DNA from: Azotobacter paspali
Lineage (GTDB): Bacteria; Pseudomonadota; Gammaproteobacteria; Pseudomonadales; Pseudomonadaceae
Direction: 5' to 3' (one strand)
Assembly (NCBI RefSeq): GCF_042434745.1
Contig: NZ_JBHLSS010000100.1
DNA: 64,000 bases
Part shown: positions 6,800 through 15,253 of the stretch, piece by piece
Position numbering within the stretch: position 1 is the stretch's first letter
How the letters are laid out: each line of letters begins with the position of its first letter
Translations under genes and position numbers: made by a program
The notes under the pieces: generated by a model
Database searches by the model: none
The model's input: the letters and a program-made list of their open reading frames with translations, nothing else
What the model was told of the DNA's origin: nothing

Positions 6800-8890
6800 A
6801 TGGAAAACATCGTGACCAAGAAGACCTTCACCCTCTACGACCCGGGCCTGCTGCTGCCGGCCATGGGCGAAGCCCTGCGCAAGCTTCATCCGGCGGTGCA
6901 ATGGCGCAACCCGGTGATGTTCGTGGTCTACGTCGGCAGCCTGTTCACCACCCTGCTCTGGCTGCAGGCCCTGGCCGGCGAAGGCGAGGCGCCGGCCGGC
7001 TTCATCCTCGCGGTGACCTTGTGGCTGTGGTTCACCGTGCTCTTCGCCAACTTCGCCGAGGCGCTCGCCGAGGGCCGCAGCAAGGCCCAGGCCGCCTCCT
7101 TGCGCGGGCTCAAGAAGGAAACCCGGGCCCGCAGGCTACGGGAACCGCGCTATGGCGCCGAATGGCAGTCGGTGCGCGGCAGCGAGCTGCGCAAGGGCGA
7201 CGTGGTGCTGGTCGAGGCCGGCGATCCGGCCGCCGCGCTGATCCCCGCCGACGGCGAAGTGATCGAAGGCGTGGCCTCGGTGGACGAATCGGCGATCACC
7301 GGCGAATCGGCGCCGGTGATCCGCGAGTCGGGCGGCGACTTCTCGGCGGTCACCGGCGGTACGCGGGTGCTCTCCGACTGGCTCGTCGTGCGGGCCACCG
7401 TCAATCCGGGGGAAACCTTCGTCGATCGCATGATCGCCATGGTGGAGAGCGCCAAGCGCCGGAAGACCCCCAATGAGATCGCCCTGACCATTCTACTGGT
7501 GGCCCTGACCATCGTCTTCCTCGGCGTCACCGTCACCCTGCTGCCCTTTTCGCTGTTCGCCGTGGATGCCACGGGCGCCGGCAGTCCGGTGGGCATCACC
7601 GTTCTGGTGGCCCTGCTGGTATGCCTGATCCCCACCACCATCGCCGGCCTGCTCTCGGCCATCGGCGTGGCTGGCATGAGCCGCATGCTGCAGGCCAATG
7701 TGATCGCCACCTCCGGCCGCGCGGTGGAGGCCGCCGGCGACGTGGACGTGCTGCTGATGGACAAGACCGGCACCATCACCCTCGGCAATCGCCAGGCCTC
7801 GGCCTTCCTGCCGGCGGATGGGGTATTCGAGGCGGAGTTGGCCGACGCGGCGCAACTGGCCTCCCTCGCCGACGAGACGCCGGAGGGACGCAGCATCGTT
7901 GTATTCGCCAAGCACAAATACAACCTGCGGGAACGCAACATCCACGACCTGGACGCCCACTTCATCCACTTCTCCGCGCAGACCCGCATGAGCGGCGTGG
8001 ATCTGCGCGGCCGGCAGATCCGCAAGGGCTCGGCCGAGGCGATCCGCGCGCACCTGGAAGGCCTCGGCGGCAGCCTGCCCCGCTCCGTGACCCTGCTGGT
8101 CAACGAGGTCTCCCGGCGCGGCAGCACGCCGCTGGTGGTCGCCGAGGACAAGCGGGTGCTGGGCGTGATCGAGTTGAAGGACACTGTCAAGGGCGGCATC
8201 AAGGAACGCTTCGCCGAACTGCGCCGGATGGGTATCAAGACGGTGATGGTGACCGGCGACAACCGGATCACCGCGGCCGCCATCGCCGCCGAGGCCGGGG
8301 TCGACGACTTCCTCGCCGAGGCCACCCCGGAGGCCAAGCTGGCGCTGATCCGCCAGTATCAGGCCGAAGGCCGCCTGGTGGCGATGACCGGCGACGGCAC
8401 CAACGATGCTCCGGCGCTGGCCCAGGCCGACGTGGCGGTGGCGATGAACAGCGGCACCCAGGCCGCCAAGGAGGCCGGCAACATGGTGGACCTGGACTCC
8501 AACCCCACCAAGCTCATCGAGGTGGTCGAAACCGGTAAGCAGATGCTGATGACCCGCGGCTCGCTGACCACCTTCAGCATCGCCAACGACATCGCCAAGT
8601 ACTTCGCGATCATTCCCGCGGCCTTCGTCGGCACCTACCCGCAACTGGCCGCGCTGAACGTGATGGAGCTGTCCAGCCCGACCTCGGCGATCCTCTCGGC
8701 GGTGATCTTCAACGCGCTGATCATCGTCTTTTTGATCCCCCTGGCCCTCAAGGGCGTGCCCTACCGCTCCCTCGGCGCGGCCAGCCTGCTGCGCCGCAAC
8801 CTGGCCATCTACGGCCTCGGCGGCATCCTGGTGCCCTTCGCCGGCATCAAGCTGATCGACTTGTTCCTGACCGCCAGCGGCCTGGCCTGA
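6800..8890 (+). CDS. kdpB: K+-transporting P-type ATPase subunit B
   Basis: The 696-residue catalytic subunit, a P-type ATPase that hydrolyses ATP to drive K+ uptake. The phosphorylated aspartate is D321 in DKTGTITLGNRQ. The actuator motif TGES (AITGESAPV), the nucleotide-domain block TPEGRSIVVFA and the hinge MTGDGTNDAPALAQADV are all intact, so the enzyme should be active. It sits between kdpA and kdpC with short gaps and a GAGGAGA ribosome site. Confidence 0.97.
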   Translation: MENIVTKKTFTLYDPGLLLPAMGEALRKLHPAVQWRNPVMFVVYVGSLFTTLLWLQALAGEGEAPAGFILAVTLWLWFTVLFANFAEALAEGRSKAQAASLRGLKKETRARRLREPRYGAEWQSVRGSELRKGDVVLVEAGDPAAALIPADGEVIEGVASVDESAITGESAPVIRESGGDFSAVTGGTRVLSDWLVVRATVNPGETFVDRMIAMVESAKRRKTPNEIALTILLVALTIVFLGVTVTLLPFSLFAVDATGAGSPVGITVLVALLVCLIPTTIAGLLSAIGVAGMSRMLQANVIATSGRAVEAAGDVDVLLMDKTGTITLGNRQASAFLPADGVFEAELADAAQLASLADETPEGRSIVVFAKHKYNLRERNIHDLDAHFIHFSAQTRMSGVDLRGRQIRKGSAEAIRAHLEGLGGSLPRSVTLLVNEVSRRGSTPLVVAEDKRVLGVIELKDTVKGGIKERFAELRRMGIKTVMVTGDNRITAAAIAAEAGVDDFLAEATPEAKLALIRQYQAEGRLVAMTGDGTNDAPALAQADVAVAMNSGTQAAKEAGNMVDLDSNPTKLIEVVETGKQMLMTRGSLTTFSIANDIAKYFAIIPAAFVGTYPQLAALNVMELSSPTSAILSAVIFNALIIVFLIPLALKGVPYRSLGAASLLRRNLAIYGLGGILVPFAGIKLIDLFLTASGLA

Positions 8891-8905
8891 TCCGGAGATT
8901 CCCTC

Positions 8906-9481
8906 ATGAAAACCCTCGTTCGCCCCGCCGTCAGCCTGTTCCTGATGCTGAGCGCCGTCACCGGCCTCGCCTATCCCCTGGCGGTCACCGGCATCGCCAG
9001 AACCGTCTTTCCCGAACAGGCCGCCGGCAGCCTGATCATCGAGGACGGCCGGGCGGTCGGTTCGGAACTGATCGGCCAGCACTTCGACTCGCCGCGCTAC
9101 TTCTGGGGACGCCCCTCGGCGACCGCTTCCCGGCCGTACAACGCGGTCGCCTCGTCCGGCTCCAACCAGGGACCGCTCAACCCGGCCCTGGTCGAGGCGG
9201 TCGGAGCACGGATCGAGGCGCTGCGCGTCGCCGATCCGGGTAACACCCGGCCGGTGCCGGTGGATCTGGTCACCGCCTCGGCCAGCGGCCTCGATCCGCA
9301 CATCAGTCCGGCCGCGGCGCTCTGGCAGGTGTCTCGGGTGGCCCGCGCCAGGAGCCTGCCCGAGGAGCAGGTCGGGTCCTTGGTGGAAAGCCATACCGAG
9401 GGTCGCCAATGGTGGCTGCTCGGCGAGCCGCGAGTGAACGTGCTGAAGCTCAACCGCGCGTTGGATGACCTGGGGAGGTGA
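8906..9481 (+). CDS. kdpC: K+-transporting ATPase subunit C
   Basis: A 191-residue protein with one N-terminal membrane helix (about residues 7-28) and a periplasmic domain. It carries the family blocks FWGRPSAT, YNAVASSGSNQGPLNP and SASGLDPHISPAAALWQVSRVA. KdpC is an assembly and catalytic chaperone of KdpB. It begins 15 bp after kdpB. In most kdp clusters kdpD follows directly; here 1.3 kb with another gene intervenes. Confidence 0.96.
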   Translation: MKTLVRPAVSLFLMLSAVTGLAYPLAVTGIARTVFPEQAAGSLIIEDGRAVGSELIGQHFDSPRYFWGRPSATASRPYNAVASSGSNQGPLNPALVEAVGARIEALRVADPGNTRPVPVDLVTASASGLDPHISPAAALWQVSRVARARSLPEEQVGSLVESHTEGRQWWLLGEPRVNVLKLNRALDDLGR

Positions 9482-9790
9482 TGCCTCTCCTTTCGTAAGC
9501 CGCTGTCGTAACGGGACGGGGACCACGGGGTTCCGGCCCGGATAGCCAGCGAAAACCATTACGGATTGGAGACATGGAAAAGACCGGGCCTCATGCCGCT
9601 TTCCAGGGGCCCGAAGTCTTTATTTACCCGACATTTACCCGACGAGTTCGAAAACGGAAGTTCGATTTCTTCTCGAGCGTACCGAATGAATCGCCTCCAG
9701 TCGACCGATGCAAACGGACTCGAGCCCGCCCCCAGAGTGACTCTTCAAGCAAGCGCCGATTGACCACCGCTATTAACAGAGAGAGGTTTC
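9482..9790 (+). other. Intergenic stretch between kdpC and the outer-membrane protein gene
   Basis: This 309-bp stretch has no credible gene; two short overlapping frames start near 9566-9574 but show no protein-like pattern. It becomes more AT-rich toward the right. It contains a short direct repeat, TTTACCCGACATTTACCCGACG (about 9624-9645), and a good ribosome site GAGAGAGG before ATG 9791. No clear terminator for kdpFABC was found. Confidence 0.5.
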
Positions 9791-10573
9791 ATGTCGCGCC
9801 GAACAGACTTTATCGCAGCCATCGCCACGCTCGTATTGGCAACCGCCAGGGCAGAAGAGCCGCCCCTGTGCACCGATCGCCCGACCAAGGCCAATAGCGT
9901 GTGCACGGTACCCGAAGGACTCTGGCAGATTGAAAGCGATGCCTTCAGCTTCACCCACTACCGGGACGAAGGCGTCACGACCGACACTTGGCTCGTACCC
10001 AATCCAACCATTAAATACGGTTTGGACGACAGATCCGACATCGAACTCAACTGGGCGCCCTATGTATCGGTCAAAACCAGCGACGAACATCGATTGAACG
10101 GCATCGGCGATGCCTATCTGCGTTATAAGCGTCGCTTGACGGACCAGGGTGCCTCGTTCGGCGCCTCGATCGTCCCCTACCTCAAGCTTCCCACGGCGAA
10201 GCGAGGCATCGGCAATGAGCGGTTCGAGGGCGGCGTTGCCATGCCAATCAGTTTCGCGCTGTCGAACGGCCTCACGCTCACCCTAGGGCCGCAGATCGAT
10301 GCGCTGCTCGATGCGGATCGAAACGGTTACCACATCAACCTCGTGAACCTCGTGAACCTGAGCGGAGCGGCGACTCCCGAGCTTACGCTCTATGGCGAAT
10401 TATGGATGTCGAACAACTTCGAACCGGATGGAACCTACAGTCAATATTCGGCGGATTTCGCCGCGGCTTATGCACTCGGCAAAACATTGCAGCTCGATAT
10501 CGGCGCAAACTTCGGATTGAACGAACATACGCCCGACATGCAAATCTATACGGGCTTTTCCACACGCTTCTAG
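9791..10573 (+). CDS. MetA-pathway-like outer-membrane transporter protein (PF13557-type)
   Basis: A 260-residue predicted outer-membrane beta-barrel. Residues 1-21 are a signal peptide cut after ATARA. The mature part alternates polar and hydrophobic residues in strands and ends in FSTRF, the terminal aromatic signature of outer-membrane proteins. The CTDRPTKANSVCTVPEGLWQ opening is typical of the putative MetA-pathway-of-phenol-degradation family, a loose group of channel-like proteins; the name does not prove a role in phenol use. The GC content is visibly lower than in kdpC and kdpD, which suggests later acquisition. It lies inside the kdp cluster, separated from both sides by more than 230 bp. 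Confidence 0.65.
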   Translation: MSRRTDFIAAIATLVLATARAEEPPLCTDRPTKANSVCTVPEGLWQIESDAFSFTHYRDEGVTTDTWLVPNPTIKYGLDDRSDIELNWAPYVSVKTSDEHRLNGIGDAYLRYKRRLTDQGASFGASIVPYLKLPTAKRGIGNERFEGGVAMPISFALSNGLTLTLGPQIDALLDADRNGYHINLVNLVNLSGAATPELTLYGELWMSNNFEPDGTYSQYSADFAAAYALGKTLQLDIGANFGLNEHTPDMQIYTGFSTRF

Positions 10574-10810
10574 CTGTTTCGAATGACTCTGCCCGATGTC
10601 ATTCGCCATGTACTTTATCGATATATCACGGACACGAGTGCCAAGCATGCATTGATCGGACGACAAAACCACATATATCGAAGAATCCCGAAAACTTCGC
10701 CATGACTATCGGCCATTCGGGTAATGTCATTAATTATTGCCAGCAATCGTAGCCCGGACCTGTTCCGACGCACTGGCAACGCCGCTCCCTTCGAAGAAGG
10801 AAAATCAACC

Positions 10811-13531
10811 ATGCTAGCACCCACCGATCCAGCCCTGCGCCGCCCCGATCCGGACGAGTTGCTGGCCAGGGTCCAGCAGGCGGAAGCACGGGCCGGGCAG
10901 GGACGCCTGAAGATCTTCTTCGGCGCTTCGGCCGGCGTGGGCAAGACCTTCGCCATGCTGGTCGCGGCCCGCCAGCAGCTCGCTCAGGGTGCGGACCTGA
11001 CCATTGGCGTGGTGGAAACCCACGGACGCCAGGAGACGGAAGCGCTGGTCGAGGGGATCGAGCGCATCGAGTTGCGGGAAATCCCCTACCGCGAGCGGAT
11101 ACTGCGGGAGTTTGACCTCGACCGGGCGCTGACCCGGCATCCGGCGCTCATCCTGGTCGACGAACTGGCCCACTCCAACGTCGCCGGCTCCCGCCATCCC
11201 AAGCGCTGGCAGGACGTGGAGGAACTGCTCGCGGCCGGTATCGACGTCTACACCACGATAAATGTGCAGCATCTGGAGAGCCTCAACGACGTGGTCAGCG
11301 GGATCACCGGCATCCGCGTCTGGGAAACCGTGCCGGATCGGGTGTTCGACGAGGCGGACGAGGTGGTGCTGGTGGACCTGCCGCCGGACGAGCTCCTGCA
11401 GCGCCTGCGGGAAGGCAAGGTGTACCTGCCCAACCAGGCCGAACGAGCGATCCGCAACTTCTTCCGCAAGGGCAACCTGCTGGCCCTGCGCGAACTGGCC
11501 CTGCGCCGCACCGCCGACCGGGTGGACGAGGACGTCCAGCAATACCGCCGCGACCAATTGGTCACCCCGGTCTGGCAGACCCATGACGCCCTGCTGGTGT
11601 GCATCGGCGCAGGTGCCGGGAGCGAGAAACTGGTACGAACCGCAGCGCGTATCGCCGGACGGCTGGAAACCTCCTGGCATGCGGTCCATGTGGAGACGCC
11701 CGACCTGCAGCGGCTGTCCCCGGCCGACCGTGAGCGCCCCCTGCGGACCCTACGGCTGGCCCAGGAGCTTGGCGCCCAGACCGCCACCCTGTTCGGAACC
11801 CGCGTGGAGGACGAAACCGTCCGCTACGCCCGGAGCCACAACCTGTCTCGGATCATGGTGGGGTGCGACGATCCGCCGTCCTGGCGCTTCTGGCAACGTT
11901 CCGTCGCCGATCGGATCGGCCGGCTCGCGGCGGATCTGGACGTGATCCAGGTGGCCCGGGCCGAGCACGAAACGCCCCGGCAGGGCCGGCTCGCCGGAGC
12001 CCGCAGCGGCCCCACGAACTGGCCGGCCTACGCCTGGAGCAGCGTGGTGTGCGGGCTGGCCACACTGGTCGCGATGCCGCTGCATCCCCTCTTCGATCTA
12101 GCGAACATCGTGATGGTCTACCTGCTGGCGGTGGTGGCGGTCGCCGTCCGCTTCGGCCGCGGGCCGGCCGTGTTCGCTTCGTTCCTCGGCGTGGCGATCT
12201 TCGACTTCTTCTTCGTTCCGCCGCGCTTCACCCTGGCGTTCGGTGACGTTCAGTACCTAATGACCTTCGCGGTAATGCTGGTGGTGGGGCTGGTCATCGG
12301 CCAGCTCACGGCCGGCTTCAAATACCAGGCGCAGGTCGCCAGTCGGCGGGAGGCGCGGGTGAAAGCCCTCTACGAGATGTCGCGGGATCTTTCCGGGGCC
12401 CTGGTGCCGGAGCAGATCACCGAGATCGGCAGCCGCTTTCTCGCCACCGAGATGAACACGCGCGCGGCCTTCCTGCTGACCGATGCCGCAGACCGACTGC
12501 AGGTGCCGGCACAGGTCGCGGCCGGCTTTCCGGAAATCGCCCAGGGCATCGCCCAGTGGGCCTTCGATCATGGCGAGGCGGCCGGCCAGGGCACCAATAC
12601 CCTGCCGGCCAGCCCGATCCTCTACCTGCCACTCAAGGCGCCGATGCGCTTTCGCGGCGTCCTGGCCCTCGAAACACGCGACCCGGCCCGGCTGCTGAAT
12701 CCCGAGCAGCGGCGGCTCCTGGACACCTTCGCTTCCCTGATCGCCATCGCCCTGGAGCGGGTGCATTACGTCAGCGTGGCCCAGGAAACCATATTGCAGA
12801 TGGAGTCGGAGCGCCTGCGCAACTCCCTGCTGTCGGCGATCTCCCACGATCTGCGCACCCCCTTAAGCGTACTCATCGGCCTGGTCGACTCCATGTTCCT
12901 CACCCGGCCGGCCCTCGATGCGGCCCAGGCCGGCATCGCCCACCAGTTGCGCGAACAGGCCCTGCGCATCAACGCTCAGGTGAGCAACCTGCTGGACATG
13001 GCGCGCCTGCAGGCCGGTCGCATCCATCTCGACCGGCAATGGCAACCCCTGGAGGAAGTGATCGGCAGCGCCATCAAGAGCCTCGGGCCGATGCTCGCCG
13101 CGCACCGGCTCAAGGTGGATCTGCCGGACGACCTGCCGCTGGTCGAAGTCGATTCGGTGCTGATGCAGCGGGTGTTCTGCAACCTCCTGGAGAATGCGGC
13201 GAAATACACTCCGCCCGGCAGCAGCATCCGGATCGGCGCCTTCACCTCGGACCGGCAGATGGAAGTCCATGTCGAGGACAATGGCCCGGGTTTGCCGAAA
13301 GGACGCGAAGAGGCGATATTCAAGAAGTTCGAGCGGGGACAGCAGGAAGGCAGCATGCCGGGCGTCGGCCTGGGCCTGGCCATCTGCCGGGCCATCGTCG
13401 AAGCGCACCGGGGGAGTATCCTGGCCCGCCCGCGCCCGGAGGGCGGTGCCTGCTTCGTGGTCAGTCTGCCCCTCGGCAACCCGCCGGTCGTCACCCTGGA
13501 CGACGGACAATCCTCTCCAGTCGAGCAGTGA
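10811..13531 (+). CDS. kdpD: Sensor histidine kinase KdpD
   Basis: A 906-residue membrane sensor kinase responding to K+ limitation and turgor. An N-terminal KdpD domain has the P-loop GASAGVGKT at residues 38-46. A Usp-like domain follows (about 250-370), then four clustered membrane helices (about 405-515), a GAF-like region and a C-terminal kinase. The phospho-acceptor is H679 in ISHDLRTPLS; the N and G boxes are present (LLENAAKYT, VEDNGPGLP, GVGLGLAI). ATG 10811 with GAAGGAAA upstream was preferred over an open extension of 29 codons. kdpE follows after 5 bp. Confidence 0.95.
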   Translation: MLAPTDPALRRPDPDELLARVQQAEARAGQGRLKIFFGASAGVGKTFAMLVAARQQLAQGADLTIGVVETHGRQETEALVEGIERIELREIPYRERILREFDLDRALTRHPALILVDELAHSNVAGSRHPKRWQDVEELLAAGIDVYTTINVQHLESLNDVVSGITGIRVWETVPDRVFDEADEVVLVDLPPDELLQRLREGKVYLPNQAERAIRNFFRKGNLLALRELALRRTADRVDEDVQQYRRDQLVTPVWQTHDALLVCIGAGAGSEKLVRTAARIAGRLETSWHAVHVETPDLQRLSPADRERPLRTLRLAQELGAQTATLFGTRVEDETVRYARSHNLSRIMVGCDDPPSWRFWQRSVADRIGRLAADLDVIQVARAEHETPRQGRLAGARSGPTNWPAYAWSSVVCGLATLVAMPLHPLFDLANIVMVYLLAVVAVAVRFGRGPAVFASFLGVAIFDFFFVPPRFTLAFGDVQYLMTFAVMLVVGLVIGQLTAGFKYQAQVASRREARVKALYEMSRDLSGALVPEQITEIGSRFLATEMNTRAAFLLTDAADRLQVPAQVAAGFPEIAQGIAQWAFDHGEAAGQGTNTLPASPILYLPLKAPMRFRGVLALETRDPARLLNPEQRRLLDTFASLIAIALERVHYVSVAQETILQMESERLRNSLLSAISHDLRTPLSVLIGLVDSMFLTRPALDAAQAGIAHQLREQALRINAQVSNLLDMARLQAGRIHLDRQWQPLEEVIGSAIKSLGPMLAAHRLKVDLPDDLPLVEVDSVLMQRVFCNLLENAAKYTPPGSSIRIGAFTSDRQMEVHVEDNGPGLPKGREEAIFKKFERGQQEGSMPGVGLGLAICRAIVEAHRGSILARPRPEGGACFVVSLPLGNPPVVTLDDGQSSPVEQ

Positions 13532-13536
13532 GCCGC

Positions 13537-14232
13537 ATGTCTACGCCAACGCCGCGAGTGATCATCGTCGAGGACGAAGCCAACCTGCGCCGCTTCGTGC
13601 GCCTGGCCCTGGAGGCCGAGGATTGCGAGGTCCACGAAGCGGATTCGCTCAAGCGCGGCCTGATCGAGGCGGGCACCCGCAAGCCCGACCTGCTCATCCT
13701 GGACCTTGGCCTGCCGGACGGGGACGGCATCGAGCTGATCCGGGATCTGCGGACCTGGTCCGACATCCCGATCATCGTGCTGTCGGCCCGGACGGCCGAA
13801 GCGGAAAAGGTCGCCGCCCTGGACGCGGGGGCCGACGACTACCTGTCGAAACCCTTCGGCTCCGCCGAGCTGCTGGCCCGGGTCCGTGCCCATCTCAGGC
13901 GGCGCTACCGGAACACTACGGAAGGAGCGGAATCGGTCTGCTTCGGCCCGGTACGGATCGATTTCAGAAAGCGCCTGGTAGAAAAGAACGGCCAGCCCAT
14001 CCATCTCACCCCGATCGAGTTCCGCCTGCTCGCCTACCTGGTCTCGAATCCGGACTGCGTGCTGACCCACCGGCAACTTCTCAAGGCGGTCTGGGGCCCC
14101 AGTCACGCGGAGGACAGCCATTACGTCCGCGTCTACATGGGCCATCTGCGCAAAAAGATCGAAAACGACCCAGCCAACCCCGACTTCATCCTGACCGAGC
14201 CGGGAGTGGGGTATCGCTTCCAGATGCAATAG
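13537..14232 (+). CDS. kdpE: Response regulator KdpE
   Basis: A 231-residue OmpR/PhoB-type regulator that activates kdpFABC when phosphorylated by KdpD. The receiver domain occupies about residues 1-120 with phospho-acceptor D56 in LDLGLPDGDG and the acidic pair VEDE near the start. The winged-helix domain occupies about 130-228, with the recognition end HYVRVYMGHLRKKIE. It ends four bases before the convergent tcdA stop, with no room for a terminator. Confidence 0.95.
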   Translation: MSTPTPRVIIVEDEANLRRFVRLALEAEDCEVHEADSLKRGLIEAGTRKPDLLILDLGLPDGDGIELIRDLRTWSDIPIIVLSARTAEAEKVAALDAGADDYLSKPFGSAELLARVRAHLRRRYRNTTEGAESVCFGPVRIDFRKRLVEKNGQPIHLTPIEFRLLAYLVSNPDCVLTHRQLLKAVWGPSHAEDSHYVRVYMGHLRKKIENDPANPDFILTEPGVGYRFQMQ

Positions 14233-14236
14233 GGGG

Positions 14237-15049
14237 TCAGGCGGAAGGAACGCGGCGCTCCGCCGGACGACGGGCGCCGGCCACCAGCTTGTCCACCGCC
14301 CTGGCCGCGGCGGCCATGCCGAAGCTAGCGGTGACCATGGTCACCGCGCCGAAGCCGCCGGCGCAGTCGAGTTTCACGCCTTCGCCGACGAAGCCCTTGC
14401 TCTGGCACACCGTGCCATCCGGCTTGGGGTAGCGCAACTGCTCGCTGGAGAACACACAGGGCACGCCATAGGTCCGCCCCGGCGTGCGCGAGAAACCGTA
14501 GTCGCGGCGCAGGGTCGAGCGCACCTTGGCGGCGAGCGGGTCGTTGAAGGTCTTGTTCAGGTCGCAGACCTGGACCCGCGTCGGATCGATCTGCCCGCCG
14601 GCGCCGCCGGTGGCGACGATGCCGATCTTGCGCCGCTTGCACCAGGCGATCAGCGCCGCCTTGGCCGCCACGCTGTCGATGCAGTCGATGACGAAATCCA
14701 AATCTTCGGTGATGTGCTGGGCCATGGTTTCGCGGGTGACGAAGTCGGTCACCGCATGCACCCGGCATTCGGGGCTGATAGCGCGCAGGCGTTCGGCCAT
14801 CGCCTCCACCTTGAGCCGGCCCACCGCCCCATCCAGAGCATGGATCTGCCGGTTGGTGTTGGTGATGCAGATATCATCCAGGTCGAATAGGGAAATCTCG
14901 CCGACCCCGCTGCGCGCCAGCGCTTCCGCCGCCCAGGAGCCGACCCCGCCGATGCCGACCACCGCCACATGGGCCGCGGCCAGGCGGGCCAGGCCTTCGC
15001 TGCCGTAGAGGCGGGCGATGCCGCCGAAGCGCCGATCTTCAGTAATCAT
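14237..15049 (-). CDS. tcdA: tRNA threonylcarbamoyladenosine dehydratase TcdA (CsdL)
   Basis: A 270-residue E1-like enzyme that uses ATP to dehydrate the t6A base at tRNA position 37 into cyclic t6A, helped by CsdA and CsdE. The nucleotide-binding glycine motif is VVGIGGVGSWAAEALARSG. The loop LDDICITNTNRQIHAL and the catalytic region near CKRRKIGIVATGG follow. A C-terminal hydrophobic helix (FGAVTMVTASFGMAAAARAV) should anchor it to the membrane. ATG 15049 was chosen because homology begins at MITEDRRFGGIARLYG. Confidence 0.93.
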   Translation of the reverse strand: MITEDRRFGGIARLYGSEGLARLAAAHVAVVGIGGVGSWAAEALARSGVGEISLFDLDDICITNTNRQIHALDGAVGRLKVEAMAERLRAISPECRVHAVTDFVTRETMAQHITEDLDFVIDCIDSVAAKAALIAWCKRRKIGIVATGGAGGQIDPTRVQVCDLNKTFNDPLAAKVRSTLRRDYGFSRTPGRTYGVPCVFSSEQLRYPKPDGTVCQSKGFVGEGVKLDCAGGFGAVTMVTASFGMAAAARAVDKLVAGARRPAERRVPSA

Positions 15050-15253
15050 TGTTTCACCTCGCGAACCGGCGGCTATTATCGGCGCAGGCACGGCGGGATT
15101 GAAGCCTGCGCCGAACTTGCCCGGCCATCCGCTGCCAAAGGGTGGGGCGTGACAGGATAGGCGGGAGCTATACAGGTCAGGGATGGCAACGTAGGATGCG
15201 TCAACGGCGTTCGCCGGCTTCTCCTGCTCCACCTCTTGGAACCTGAATCAGTC

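Noticed and set aside
5195..6901. Antisense open frame of 568 codons over kdpA, and similar ones at 7493-9559 and 62272-63978
   Set aside because: High GC at third codon positions leaves the opposite strand open. The products are histidine-, glycine- and glutamine-rich without domain features, while the sense genes are certain.
9566..9897. Two overlapping short frames between kdpC and the outer-membrane protein gene
   Set aside because: No ribosome site, no protein-like composition, and they overlap the real start at 9791.
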